This document shows, piece by piece, positions 11,551 through 22,473 of a stretch of DNA of 64,000 nt (its first letter is position 1; every line of letters starts with the position of its first letter). The stretch comes from Acanthosepion lycidas (lineage: Eukaryota > Mollusca > Cephalopoda > Sepiida > Sepiidae). The stretch lies in contig OZ010574.1 in NCBI GenBank assembly GCA_963932145.1, positions 80,476,398 to 80,540,397 on the forward strand, in the 5' to 3' direction. The translations under genes were made by a program, and so were the position numbers. The notes under the pieces are model-generated. The model saw only the letters and a list, made by a program, of their open reading frames with translations, did not search any database and was not told where the DNA came from.

Positions 11551-11642
<92 letters not shown>
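11551..11642. repeat. (TA)n microsatellite, about 92 bp
   Basis: Uninterrupted TA. Confidence 0.95.
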
Positions 11643-11646
<4 letters not shown>

Positions 11647-12637
11647 CATACGAGAAAGACTGTCTACAATTTATCCCTTCTTTATCTTACCATTCTGGCG
11701 GATTTCGATCCATATTTGATCCACATTTGATCCCAACTAACAATTTTATTTTTTATTATTTTTAATATTGTCTGACACCACTTAACAATCAAACAATAAA
11801 TAATATTCGTTTTGTTTCTACGTTTTGCTGTTTTTCGTTTCCTACGAGTATTTTTGTATATATAAATGTTGCGGGGGGGGGGGTTATAATTATTTACTCA
11901 GAGTTATAACTCCCCTTCTGTGAAAAAGCGAAAAATAAAATACTTCAAATCCACGCAAGCACCACCCTTGAAATGGAAATAGTGAAATAGCTCTGTAACT
12001 GGTGAATTTAACTAAGGAGCTTCCAAGATCGACATTTTACAGAGACTACATGAAGGACTATTTGACTGGATATAAAACGATTTAACGATATTTGACTCAA
12101 AGCGATTCGGATTTCAAGAGAAGGGGAGATAATTCTGTTACTACACGTTACTCATCCACTCATTTTTTTAATAATATTCCAGGCCTTTCTTCTGTCATGC
12201 TTATTCAGTTGTAATACTTTTCAACATCAAAATATAAAACAAAAAATTAAAAAACAAAAAACACAGAAGTGTGTTTGTATGTATATGTGTGTGCGTATGT
12301 GTATCCATGTATGTGTGTGTGTGAGTGAGTGATTGGACAGAAATTTTTAATTTATACAACTTTGGTTAAAGAATACTTTCGGTTATTGTAGCCACTATCA
12401 AAATCTTTCATAACAAAATAATTTTGTTGACCTTTAACCGAACTGCTGCCGGCTTGAGATCGCCTTATTTGTTCGTGTCTATTCTGTTTATGGTAACAGA
12501 ACATCTAGTTCTAGGGAACACCATTTTTGTTGCTTCAAGTTTGTTTGTTTTTTTATTTCTGATAAAATTGGCAAACTTTCATTAATTACGTGGCGTAGAG
12601 ATTACATCAACGTTACGAATTTAAGCGTAGTACTCGA
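11643..12637. other. AT-rich stretch, no gene seen
   Basis: Contains an 11-base G run at 11873-11883 and a GT/GA-rich run at about 12265-12330. No frames with recognisable content. Confidence 0.6.
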
Positions 12638-13365
12638 TTGGCGACGAAGTGTGTGAAGAAAGGACTAAGCATAAACTACAAGAAAACAGAATGCATGGTC
12701 AGTAAAAGGATAAGCCCGAAATGCGATTTGCAGGTCGGGAACACGAAAATTAAACAGACTCGGAAGTTTAAATATCTGGGAAGATTTCTGACAGGTAACG
12801 GTGAATGCGACATTAAGCTCCGCAGACTTATTGGGATGGCCAAGGACGCGTTCCAAAAGTTGGGAAGAGTATCGCGAGACAGGAGGATTTCTTTGGTAAC
12901 AAAGAAAAGAATACTGAGCTGTTACCTGACATCTGTCCTTCTTTACAGCAGCGAATGTTGGACGAATTCCTCGAAAATGAAGAAGAGACTCGAAGCGACG
13001 GAGATGTGGTTCTACAGAAGGATGCTGAGGATATCATGGACGAGCGTGTGAGCAATGATGAGGTCTTATAACGCAAACAAGGAGGAGGCATATACTTAAC
13101 ATCAAGAAGAGGCAGCTGATGTTCCTTGGAAGCATAAAGAAGAAAGAGGGCCTGGAGGACCTAACACTCACGAGTCGAATAGAGGGAAAGAGAAGCAATG
13201 GAAAATAACGCGTGACATACCTAGCGGCCTTAAGCAAGTGAAGGACAGAACGTAGTCTTGGGAAGGTGGCAGAGGGAAGGAACTTGTTAGGAGCTGCAAG
13301 GGATAGAGCGAGATGGAGAGAGCCATAATCGCCTACGTCCAGAAAAGACACGGCACATAGAAAGA
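12638..13365 (+). mobile_element. RTE-type LINE, C-terminal region of the endonuclease-RT polyprotein
   Basis: An open frame of 137 aa (12638-13051) begins inside the protein at VKKGLSINYKKTECMVSKR and continues through FKYLGRFLTGNGECDIK, AKDAFQKLGR, TKKRILSCYLTSVLLYSSECW, MKKRLEATEMWFYRRMLRISWT. This is the characteristic post-RT region of RTE-clade LINEs. A frameshift after ISWT is followed by VSNDEVL, GLEDLTLTSRIEGKR and a 3' tail ending agacacggcacatag. It is the best-preserved RTE copy here, yet 5'-truncated (no RT catalytic YxDD) and broken. A LINE-A 3' end follows immediately, in the same orientation. Confidence 0.88.
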
Positions 13366-13369
13366 TAAG

Positions 13370-13660
13370 GATTCAATTGGTGGATAAGTATCATCATTTT
13401 ACTATTGAAATGGCTAGATGTGACCGTAAGTTCTATGCTAACAGTTTCCTCTGTCGCAATTCTCACTTGTAGAACTCTCTTCCGATTTTTCACTTCCCAA
13501 TCAAAAATTTAAATCCAGTGTCAATCGTTATCTTCTGTCTTAACACCTGTTCTTTTATTGTTCTCTCTCATTAATGACGTTTTTCTTTTCCTCCCATTCT
13601 TTCAAACTCAGTAACCCCTTGTATTTTGGTGGCGCAATTTGTTCATTTAAACAAAGCATT
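13370..13660 (+). mobile_element. LINE-A 3' end
   Basis: Plus-strand nucleotide match to the HPFTVE…KCN…LYANSF, SRLWNSLP and 3' UTR blocks: gatgtgaccgtaagttctatgc, then aactctcttccg, then agtaaccccttgtattttggtggc. Frames are broken. It is joined directly to the 3' end of the RTE fragment. Confidence 0.75.
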
Positions 13661-13939
13661 ACTTCGAAAGTGTCTTTCTTTTGTAAATAGGAAATGTTTT
13701 ATGACAAAGATGTACACTCCGCAAAGAAAATTCAACAAGAAGTAAGTTAAATAGAAAGGGAGACGCTTCTACATCCTCTATAATCACCAGATTCTCATTC
13801 TAGAACATTTCATAAGTCGCAGAATATTCAGAAGCAACGCAAAAGTTAAAAACAGTCTTTCAAACCATTTTACGGGTAAAACCAATATTTACTTGAATGG
13901 GGAATCGAAAATTTGTCTCAATTTGGACTGCTACCATTA

Positions 13940-14855
13940 AAAAAGATGATGATTACGTTTTTAAACAAAACTCGCCTGGCCGTGCGTCTCGAAAAGGATG
14001 TTCAATCAATTGTGAACTGGGGCATGAATTGGCTGGTCAACTTCAACGCTTCCAAGACAAAACTGCTCTCTATTAATCACCACAGAGATCCTTCCCTTCC
14101 CTCCATTAGAATGTCTGACGCTCAACTTCTCGAGAACAACTCTCTGCGGCTTCTCGGTCTCACGTTGACTGCTGAACTGAGATGGAACAAATACATTGAA
14201 TCAATTGCCTCGTCCACTGCAAGGAAAGTTGGCTCCCTGAGCCACGCCAGGAAGTTTTTCTCCCCGGAGTCGATCCTCCAGATCTACAAATCAACAATTC
14301 GTTCTTGCATGGAGTATTGCTGCCATATATGTTCTGGTGCCCCTTCTGTTTGCCTCGGGGTTCTTGATAGGCTCCAGAGGCGGATATGCAATGTAGTTGG
14401 CCCTACTCTGGCATCTTGTCTACAGTCACTTTCTCACAGACGCGCCGTCGCCTCTCTCTGTCTGTTCTACAAATACTTTCATAGAAATTGCTCCGAGGAG
14501 CAGCATTCGCTGGTTCCCAGACGTCATGAGTTCCAGCGCCATACGAGGCTGACATCCCGCTCCCACCCCTTCACTGTCGAAACTCCTACATGTAGCCGTC
14601 TCTTCTACTCTAATAGCTTCATGTCTCGCACCTCTCGCCTGTGGAACTCCCTTCCCTTTTCCTGTTTTCCTGTGAGCTATAGTCTCCAGCTATTCAAGTG
14701 TAATGTCAATCGACATCTCCAGTTGCCTTGATCTGTCCACTACCCTCATCCTTTCTTTTATCACTCCTATCTGATCTTGCTCTAAATTTTCTGTGACCCC
14801 TTGCGTCCTAGTGGCTTCCCGCCTTGCTTGGGGTGAAATGCTTAAAAAAAAAAAA
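13940..14855 (+). mobile_element. LINE-A, best-preserved post-RT region plus 3' UTR and poly(A)
   Basis: A 272-aa frame spans 13913-14731; the part that belongs to the element starts at about LAVRLEKDVQS. It contains WGMNWLVNFNASKTKLLS (the region just after the YADD box of the RT), LRLLGLTLTAELRWNKYIESIAS, YKSTIRSCMEYCCHI, LDRLQRRICNVVGP, FYKYFHRNCSEE, SRLWNSLPFSCFP and a final FKCNVNRHLQLP before the stop. The 3' UTR ends CTTGGGGTGAAATGCTTA followed by about 18 A. It is 5'-truncated, as expected from incomplete target-primed reverse transcription. The intact frame and clean poly(A) tail make it the youngest LINE-A copy in the window. The family is jockey/CR1-like by RT style; the exact clade needs a tree. 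Confidence 0.92.
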
Positions 14856-14882
14856 AAAAAAGTAATATTTAAATAAATATAA

Positions 14883-15295
14883 CGCAACTTCCCTGTGCCT
14901 TTTCTATAAATATTTACATAGTAATTGTTATGAAGAGCTTTCCTCTTTGGTACCTAGAATTTACGAATTTAATTGCAGTGCTAGGTTGGCAGATAGATCT
15001 CATTGTTTTTCTGCTGAAATTGCTAAATGTAGCCATTGATTTATACTGACAGTTTCTTCTCTTGCATTTCTCGTTTTTGTAAATCTCTTCCAGTTTCTTG
15101 CTTACCAGTCCAATTTCGTCTTCAAAAATCGAAATGCAATACCAATTGTCATCTTCTATCGCCTTAATTCCTGTTCTTTTATTGTCTTCTCTACTTAATA
15201 ATGTTTTCTTTCAGATTCTTTCACACTTGGTAACCCGCTTGTGTTTTAGTGGCTTTATCACCTTGCTTGGGATGAAACGATTAGAAATATCTTTT
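14883..15295 (+). mobile_element. LINE-A 3' end, second copy in tandem
   Basis: Starts within the SLCLFYKYFH block (cttccctgtgccttttctat) and runs through the NSLP block to gcttgggatgaaacgatta. It lies directly after the poly(A) of the previous copy, in the same orientation. Frames are broken. Confidence 0.8.
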
Positions 15296-15935
15296 AAAAT
15301 CCTTTCTGTTAAAAACCGTTTTACTTTACCAACAGCATGGTATTTAAGTAAATTAAATATCCGTATTTTTTCACTGATTAATGTCTTTTTAAATATTCTT
15401 TCATTCTTATTTTTCACTTCGCGTCTCTATCATTTCATTGTTGCTTTTTTCACTTTGTCTTCCTTTTTTCTTTCTGTCTTTTCACTTTGTGTCTCTTTCT
15501 TTCTTACTATTTTCTTTCTTTCGTTCTTACAATGACAATTTACTTTATCACTATTTTCTCCAAAGAGCTGCAGTTATATACGTAGTCTCATCTGCAACCA
15601 ACCGATATGTTTCAAGAGTGTGATATGCAATACTTATGATATGTTTGAAGTGTATGATATGCAATACAATTACTTAGTTGGTCATCATTAATACTTCGTT
15701 GCTAGTGTGCTAGTTGTCTTTAGGTAGAAAACACGTGTCGCCTGGTATATTTCTTCTCACAACAATTATTGCGGATTCAAATGTGAGTCCGGGTAATAAA
15801 TGAATAAAGTATCAAAAAAAACTATATACAAACAAACGACGATGTATTTTTACCAATATTATATAATAACAATAGAAGATTGTTGCCGGTGACAAAAACA
15901 ATGAATATGAAAGAAGAAAATATTTAAAGAATGTA
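15296..15935. other. T-rich stretch with a short direct duplication
   Basis: A CTTT-rich run at about 15430-15535. The phrase gatatgttt…gtgatatgcaatac occurs twice at about 15606-15672 (unit about 35-40 bp). No gene seen. Confidence 0.5.
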
Positions 15936-16122
15936 CAGTGTAACCCGGATATAAGAGAGTTGTCGGGACCGGAGAAGAAGTCTCTTATATCCGTGTTTCT
16001 TTTATATCCCGGTTTGGTCTATTATATATACATTAACACAGGCTCTAATTTGGGACCAGAGAAAATCTCTCTTATATCCGGATTTCTCTTATATCCGGGT
16101 CTCTTATATCCTGGTTACACTG
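15936..16122. mobile_element. pogo/Tigger-like MITE, 187 bp
   Basis: The left end CAGTGTAACCCGGATATAAG and the inverted right end (CAGTGTAACCAGGATATAAG on the minus strand) form 23-bp terminal inverted repeats with one mismatch. TA precedes the left end; the right flank is TG, a possible mutated TA. Inside, a block with GGGACC(G/A)GAGAA followed by TCTCTTATATCCG is repeated directly at about 15964 and 16050. CAGT-type ends and a TA target fit pogo/Tigger elements. No transposase is present. Confidence 0.7.
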
Positions 16123-16383
16123 TGCTACAAGAAAACATTTAAACTAGAGAATGTATTTGTGTGTATGAAGTTTGTATAGGAGAAGTTAGAGTGAAAAGTG
16201 TTACATTTAAGAAAATGAAGTGAGCGTGTGTATCCCGGTCGGGGTGGGGGGCATTTTTTACCACGGGAGGCTGCATTTTGTTGTCCAAGAGAAAAATGGA
16301 AGAAAGGTGACTGTGAATGTCATTGCCTATTTATAGACTTAGGAAGCGCTCCCTAGCGACAGATTTTTAGTGAAGTTAAGTGG

Positions 16384-16413
16384 GGCAGCCCACAACTTAT
16401 GGGCTGTCCTTTA
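16384..16413. other. short perfect-type hairpin
   Basis: GGCAGCCCA and TGGGCTGTC pair around a 7-base loop (CAACTTA), with one G·U pair. No T run follows that would mark a terminator. The function is unknown, and it may belong to an unrecognised repeat. Confidence 0.45.
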
Positions 16414-16454
16414 AAAATTTCATTTTCTGATTGGGAACCTCCGTAACCACTTTA

Positions 16455-17310
16455 TATCAGTACGGCCACGAGTTTAATCTTCACCAGCTTTGAATATTGC
16501 TGCTCCATATGGTTTGGAGAACCTGTTATATATTTAGAGATCCTTGATAAAATCCAAAGAAGAATCTGCAATGTCATTGGTCCCGTCCTGGCATCTTGGA
16601 TTCAGTCACTTTCCCACCGCCGTAATGTAGCTCCTACGTGATTTATTTTTTTTTTTATAAATATTTACATGGTAATTGTTCTGATGAATTTTCCTCACCT
16701 TCCACCCTCCAACAAATCTGTACATCTGGGACTAATTAGTACTACATAGAGACTCTGAGGTATTATGGTGGCTGTAGCAAGAATGGTAAGTAAGAATGTG
16801 TTGTTTTGGTGTAAGGAATACTGTAGTATATTTGGGCCAGTCATCGTGGCTAGCTAAGTTTAAGATTATACAGAGTGGAAACACACCTTCTCTATCCCCC
16901 TTTTGGCCTTGTGTCACATTTTGTATTAAGAAAAATAAATATTACTTTCCTCTATGTCACCAAGAATTTATGAATTTAATCGCAGTACTAGATTGGCGGC
17001 AAGGTCTCATCATTTTACTGTGGAAATTGCTAGATGTAACCGTAAGCTCTATGCTAACAGTTTCTTTTCTTGCACTTCTCGTTTGTGGAACTCTCTTCCG
17101 GATTCTTGCTTTCCAGTCAACTTTTATCATCAAAAAATTAAATGCAATGTCAGTCGTTATCTTCTGTCTTTCTGTTTATTGTTCCCGCTCCTTAATATTT
17201 TTTTCTTTTCCTTATTTTGTTTCGCACTTAGTAACCTTCCCCACCCTGCGTCTTAGTGGCTTTATTGCCTTGCTTGAGGGTGAAATCATTAAAAATATAT
17301 TCTTATCTTT
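16455..17310 (+). mobile_element. LINE-A 3' part, interrupted by a 249-bp insertion
   Basis: The left part (16455-16696) has the EYCC…IWFGEPV, LEILDKIQRRICNVIGP and SLSHRRNVA blocks. The right part (16946-17310) resumes with SLCHQEFMN-type sequence, CNRKLYANSFFSCTSRLWNSLPDSCFP (a clean stretch in the frame 16954-17256) and the 3' terminus cttgagggtgaaatcatta. The break falls in the LSSLVP block and is explained by a separate insertion (16697-16945). Confidence 0.82.
16697..16945. mobile_element. insertion in LINE-A with 7-bp target-site duplication
   Basis: TTTCCTC flanks the segment on both sides (16690-16696 and 16946-16952), while the uninterrupted LINE-A has this word once (TTTCCTCTTTGG). 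The insert ends in an A-rich tail (aagaaaaataaatatta), suggesting a short retroelement in plus orientation. It carries no LINE-A sequence and I do not recognise its family. A minus-strand 61-aa frame is of no evident significance. Confidence 0.6.
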
Positions 17311-17944
17311 TTCTCTGTTTTTGTTCCAAGTTTAAATTCTTATCGTTTGTCAATCTCTCCTAATCAACTTGGTGATTTTAGTAGTTAATGTTTTTTTTTA
17401 AGTATTCTGAATGATTTGGGGTCTGTAGATTCATGCATTAGATTCATGTTACCGAAAATGAAATGCTTACGGATCGCTGCCCGGTGAAATCTTTGTCCTT
17501 TCTTAAAACAAAAAATAAATGTCGAAAAACATGCGGGTTTTTTTGATTACCTGACACTTCTCTGTAAACGTCTTGGATAAGTAATGAGGAAAATAATTAA
17601 ACATGCACGAAATGCCACCGAAAGGTGAATTAATTGAGATCTTCATAGTTACTTTTTTATTTTTGCAACATTTCACATCAAGAAATTGTATCACAACAAT
17701 GGTAATAAGTTTTTCACCGAGATGCTTTGAGCGCGAAAAACCACCAGAGCAACGAAAAAGAAAGAAAGTAAAAAAAAAAAAAAAAGAAAGAAAGAAAAGA
17801 AAAGAAAAAAAGAAATTACTCTTGATAAAATTGATGCCGTGTGTAGAAGTGTTTGAAAACATGATAAGGAAATGTATTAAAAGAATAAATACTTTGTGTA
17901 AGGGACGAAAGTACAAAGGAGCAGAAATAGACACGGATTAACTT
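17311..17944. other. AT-rich stretch with an A/G-rich run
   Basis: A lysine-coding purine run (about 17755-17815) gives rise to a 112-aa plus-strand frame that looks like low-complexity chance. Confidence 0.5.
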
Positions 17945-18665
17945 CCGATGTTAATTCCTTTTAAGATAAAACAGTTTCTTCTTTTCAGTGTTTCCTTCTT
18001 TTCACTTTGTGTCTCTTTCTTTCTTACTTTTTGTTGTATATCTATTTTTCTTTTTTCTCTTCTATTTGTGTCGCTTTCTCCTTTCCACTTCCTGTATCTT
18101 TCTTGTCTTTCTTTTTACTTTGTCTCTCTTTCTTTTTCCTGTCTCTTTTTACTTTGTCTCTCTTTCTTTTTCCTGTCTCTTTTTCCTTTGTCTCTCTTTC
18201 TTTTTCCTGTCTCTTTTTCCTTTGTCTCTCTTTCTTTTTCCTGTCTCTTTTTACTTTGTCTCTCTTTCTTTCTTATTTTTCATGTTATGCTTCTTTCTTT
18301 TTACTTTTTATCTCTTTCATTCTTTTTACTGTCTCTTTACTTGTACTTTCCATCTCATGCTTCTTTCTTTCCTCCATTTTTTTCTTTTTAATTTGTGCCT
18401 CTTTCTTTCCTAGTTTAAATTTTATATCTCTTTCTTTCTTTTTAATTTCAGTCTCTTTTTATCTTTCTTGTTACTTTGTATCTCTTATTTTATTTTGTGT
18501 TTCTTTTGTTTTTACTTTTCATTTTGCGTCTCTCTCTTTTCCATATTTCTTTTTTCATTTTATCTCTCTTTCTTTCTTTCTTTTGACCTTATGTCTCTTT
18601 CGTTCTTTCTTTGCACTTTGTGTCCCTTTTCACTTTGTACGTCTTCTTTGTTTTTCTTTCGTTAT
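17945..18665. repeat. 720-bp polypyrimidine tract with degenerate 33-bp periodicity
   Basis: The plus strand is almost entirely C and T. Between about 18115 and 18265 the unit tttgtctctctttctttttcctgtctcttttt recurs at about 33-bp spacing. The absence of purines removes stop codons, so three overlapping plus-strand frames (up to 293 aa of F, S, L and C) are artefacts. Confidence 0.92.
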
Positions 18666-18670
18666 ATTTC

Positions 18671-18818
18671 CTAGTTTTTCTCCATCTTATTACCCTAGGT
18701 CGATACATTTGTCTGCTCCTAGTTTTTCTCCATCTTATTACCCTAGGTCGATACATTTGTCTGCTCCTAGTTTTTCTCCATCTTATTACCCTAGGTCGAT
18801 ACATTTGTCTGCTGCTAG
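18671..18818. repeat. three near-identical 48-bp tandem units
   Basis: Units start at 18671, 18719 and 18767, each with CTAGTTTTTCTCCATC, TTACCCTAGGTCG and ATACATTTGTCTGCT. Only the last bases of the third differ. The 48-bp unit keeps the reading frame, giving 16-residue repeats in both strands' overlapping frames; this need not mean coding. Confidence 0.93.
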
Positions 18819-18819
18819 A

Positions 18820-19754
18820 ACAAACGGCTGTATTAAGCATTACATCATCATTATTATTTTACTAGTGTACCCGTGCCGTCAAAAATGACGCCAAATGTTA
18901 GAAAGTTTAATATTGAAACGAAATAAAACAAAAGTTTTCAAACAATGCATTGAGATTCAATATAGCGGAAATAATGAATTCACAACTAGAATAGACGCCA
19001 ACGAACCGTTTAATTAATCCTTTACTTTTTATTTTTTAGAGTTTCAATGCTATCTATGATTCATTGATTACTCCTGGTAATATATAAATCGCTTTCGGCT
19101 CAGTATCTTTTCATGTTAAAAAAATGTTTGTGTTTAATTATAATAGCGAAATGAAAATATCTCTCGGAAGAAAATGATTAGCAACAGAACGACAAAGACG
19201 ATGACAAAGCCTATTTCAAGATCAAGTTGAAGCAAGACGATCATTTAACAGACAAAGGCAGTTGAGTGCCTTACATGAAAGGTTTGAACAAATAAAACTA
19301 CGACCTAAGTAACGTAGTAATAAAGGAAGTGATTAATTAAAAGGTTCATTTTCCTCGGGAAGTAATTTGTCCAGTTGCAGGTAACTTTTCTATTTGTATA
19401 GATTATTAAAATGATTAAGGGAAGTAATCACTCATAAATTTACTGATTTAAGTTGATTTACCTCCCTTTCCACTATATATGGGACAGAAAATATATAAGT
19501 AAATACACATTGATAATTATTATATGGCCTGAATATAAGTTTCCACGCAACTTATTTAAGTCTTATCGGAAGTTATTTATTTATTTCTGATTTCCCACTG
19601 CAGGTTCTTACAGCTGAATTCGAGTTTCATTCCAGTATAACAAAATAAAATCATCAAAAAATTATAGGCTGGTATGTTCTTCGGTTATTCAACAAGTATA
19701 ATTAATATGGTATTTTTCATAAGAATTAGTGTTGTTTATACTTACTGTACTATA
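18820..19754. other. AT-rich stretch, possible transposon terminus at the left
   Basis: At about 18858, ttttactagtgtacccgtgcc resembles the ends of several invertebrate repeats, but no matching other end was found. Nothing else is recognised. Confidence 0.4.
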
Positions 19755-20045
19755 TGTGGTCATCTTCAGTAAGTCTCTTAGTTATACACGCTTAGGCGAT
19801 CATGTGACTGACGAAGCCAGTTTTTTTCCCGCAGTAAGTTGCCATTTCTTTCTGCGGTAGATCACTTGCCATCCATGTCTATAGAACCCGGTGTGTCCTG
19901 CTATTTACCCATAGCTTGGGGAAAAGGGGATTCATACCTTTCCCAAGGGTATTAGCACGTAAGTGAATTTAATGGATTCCCCTGGAATTCGAACTCGGCT
20001 CTCCTTTTTTTCAATCCGAGCCGCTATTCATTATAGTCAACCATA
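19755..20045 (-). mobile_element. tRNA-derived SINE
   Basis: Minus strand: a box-A-like head (ATAATGAATAGCGGCTCGG), GAGTTCGAATTCCAG box B, CCTTGGGAAAGGTATGAATC, AAATAGCAGGACA, TGGCAACTTACTGCGGG, then a 3' region with GTCAGTCACATGATCGCC. It shares body and 3' end with 43146-43404 and 54045-54335, and is near full length. Confidence 0.85.
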
Positions 20046-20511
20046 ACAGGATCCGATATAATTAAACATAAAAGACGAGCCCTTTATTTTAGTTTGGTAT
20101 ATGTGGAGAAAAATCTAACGTAATGTTACGCGATATGCGCGCTTAATTTTCACATGGTCATTTCTCTTTGAAACTCATCAACAACATTAATATGGCGGCT
20201 TCTAATGTGATACAGCCGTTACCTCATAATGACTGTTTAAATTTGTCTCACGAAGTAACTGTTAAACTCAATGTATCCTTTAGATTTCTTCGTCAGATTT
20301 TTCATAAACATGATTACATGAAATGCTAGTGATATTTGATGTGAATAAGACAAGTTGCTTGTTCGGACAAAATGCTGTTCTCTAAGAAAACGCGGTATGA
20401 CAAAACCCCCATGCTAATACACACTTAGTATTCTTAACTTTTAAAGGGCACATTGATGACTTGTGTATAAACTCCACTCTGATGTTTTGTCGTTTTTATA
20501 TTATTTGTACG
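20046..20511. other. intergenic, nothing recognised
   Basis: AT-rich; no frame or repeat terminus recognised. Confidence 0.5.
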
Positions 20512-21195
20512 TTAAAGGAAAGCAAGGAGAAAGAATTAAGCATCATTTGTAAGAAGACAGAATATATGGTTGTCTACAGAAGAGACAGTCCAACATATGA
20601 ATTACAAATTGGGGATATCTGGGAATTCTTGTAACAGAGCACGAAAAATGCGAAACCAAAAACCGAAGCTGCATTGAGATAGGGAAATACGCATTTCAAA
20701 AGTTAAGCAAGGTATTAAGAAACAGGAAAATTTCGTTAGGAACAAAGAAAAGAATACTGAACTGCTATGTAATATCGGCGCTCCTATATGACAGTGAATA
20801 TTGGACAATCTAAAGAAGAGACTTGAGAGGAAAGAAATGTGATTCTACAGAGGAGTGCTGAGAATACCACAAACTGAACATGTGAGCAACAACGATGTCT
20901 TAGAGAAATTGGAAACAAAAAGGACACTTATACTTAGCATAAAAAGAGACAGCTGAAATTTCTTAGGTAAATATTGTGGAAAGAGGGTTTAGAGAACTTG
21001 ACAATCACGAGACATATTGAAGGCGTGAGAGACAAAGGAAAACGGAGCATATTTTACCTAACGAGCGTGCGTAAATGCTTAGCAGAACAGGGATTAGGAG
21101 GGATAGTGAAAAGATGGAAAGTATATGAAATTATAGAGGGGCATGATCGTTCACGTCCTAAATGGACACGGCACATAGAAGAAGAAGGTAAATTG
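20512..21195 (+). mobile_element. RTE-type LINE, 3' part, decayed
   Basis: Aligns by eye along its whole length with 12638-13365: KKTEYMVVYRR near 20555, GNSC…RARKMRN, the LGTKKRILNCYVISALLYDSEYWTI block near 20735-20815, FYRGVLRIP, VSNNDVLE, then (frame 20974-21201) GLENLTITRHIEGVRDKGKR and a 3' end HDRSRPKWTRHIE. Multiple frameshifts and stops. No RT core. Confidence 0.82.
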
Positions 21196-21450
21196 CGGTA
21201 AACTTATTTTGAATGTTGATATTAAAACAGTTTCTAGGACACATAATGAGGAAAGAGGGCTTAGAGAATTTGACACTCACAGGACATTCTGAAGGAATGG
21301 GAGGTAGAGGAAAGCAGTGCATAACCTAATGACCTTGTGTAAATGGTTGACAGAACAGCAATTAGGAGAAAGAGCAAAAAGACAAACCTTAATAACGTCT
21401 AAAAAAGATACGAAGTTGTGGATGGCCATGATCGCAAGGTAACATAGAAC
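21196..21450 (+). mobile_element. second RTE 3' end in tandem
   Basis: Repeats the last third of the preceding element in the same orientation: FLGHIMRKEGLENLTLTGHSEG, then the tail ending gatcgcaaggtaacatagaac. It arose by insertion next to, or duplication of, the first copy. Confidence 0.72.
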
Positions 21451-21519
21451 ATGAAGAAAAACATGGACAAATTGTGTTTCGAAATGTGAATGAAATATTT
21501 GACAACTGCATTTTTGTTT

Positions 21520-21765
21520 AAATCATTTCATCCCAAGCAAGGCAATAAAGACATTAAGATGCAAAGGGGTTACTGACTGTGAAAGAAAAGAAGAAAAAGA
21601 AAAACATTATTAATGAAAGAGAACAATAAAAGAAGACGAATCAGAAAGGCAAACAATTAAGATTGACATTTCATTTGGATGTTTGAAGATCAAATTTGAC
21701 TGCAACACAAAAAGACCAGAATAGATTTCCCACAAGCTAGAATTGCATCAGATGTCAACTTTTGA
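21520..21765 (-). mobile_element. LINE-A 3' end
   Basis: The minus-strand 3' terminus ttgcttgggatgaaatgatt at 21520-21545 is followed by the family 3' UTR (AGTAACCCCTTTGCATCTTA) and remnants of the KCNVNR block. Frames are lost. Confidence 0.78.
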
Positions 21766-22188
21766 AAACTTTCTTGTGTACTAAATAGAAGTACCGGCAG
21801 GATTTAATTATTTCCTTTAGTTTTTTTTTTTTCTTATTTGGTAATAAAATAATTTTCTCCGCGGCACAATTATTTTGTTTCACATTTATCAAACCTATAT
21901 GAAAATTCTTTGCGAAACATTTATTTAAAACGGTACATATATATTATAAGTTGAAAAGTGCCCACTCGTAGGACTATTCCAAACAGTCCTTTTATTTAAT
22001 ACAAAAGTTTACTGCTATAAATGCTATAGTTAGTTGATAGACGTGTCTGAGAAGACGTCTACCAGCTGGGGCAATCTAATGTGCTTTTGGATAAGGTCAG
22101 AACGTGAGTTCTCTTTACAATGAGGAAACGACCAATCCAGGTGTGCTTTCCACCGCTCAACCATAAAAGACTTCACGGCAGAGCAAAG

Positions 22189-22473
22189 ATATGACCAAAC
22201 TTAGTTATGAAATAGACTGAGACAAACAGGTATGACCAAGCTTATCTATGAAATAGACTGAGACAAACAGGTATGACCAAGCTTATTTATGAAATAGACT
22301 GAGACAAACAGGTATGACCAAGCTTATTTATGAAATAGACTGAGACAAACAGGTATGACCAAGCTTATCTATGAAATAGACTGAGACAAACAAGCATGAC
22401 CAAGCTTATTTATGAAATAGACTGAGACAAACAGGTATGACCAAGCTTATTTATGAAATAGACTGAGACAAAA
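22189..22473. repeat. tandem repeat, 41-bp unit, 7 copies
   Basis: Unit: atgaccaagcttatttatga followed by aatagactgagacaaacaggt. Copies differ by one or two bases (TTATCTATGA versus TTATTTATGA; the first copy has CAAACTTAGTTATG). HindIII-like AAGCTT recurs in six copies. No unique spacers separate the units, so it is a satellite-type array. Confidence 0.95.

Noticed and set aside
18007..18888. 293-aa plus-strand open frame rich in F, S, L
   Set aside because: It lies in a pyrimidine-only tract that cannot contain stop codons; overlapping frames are equally open.
22189..22473. CRISPR-like regular repeats
   Set aside because: Units are adjacent with no unique spacers, and the genome is eukaryotic.
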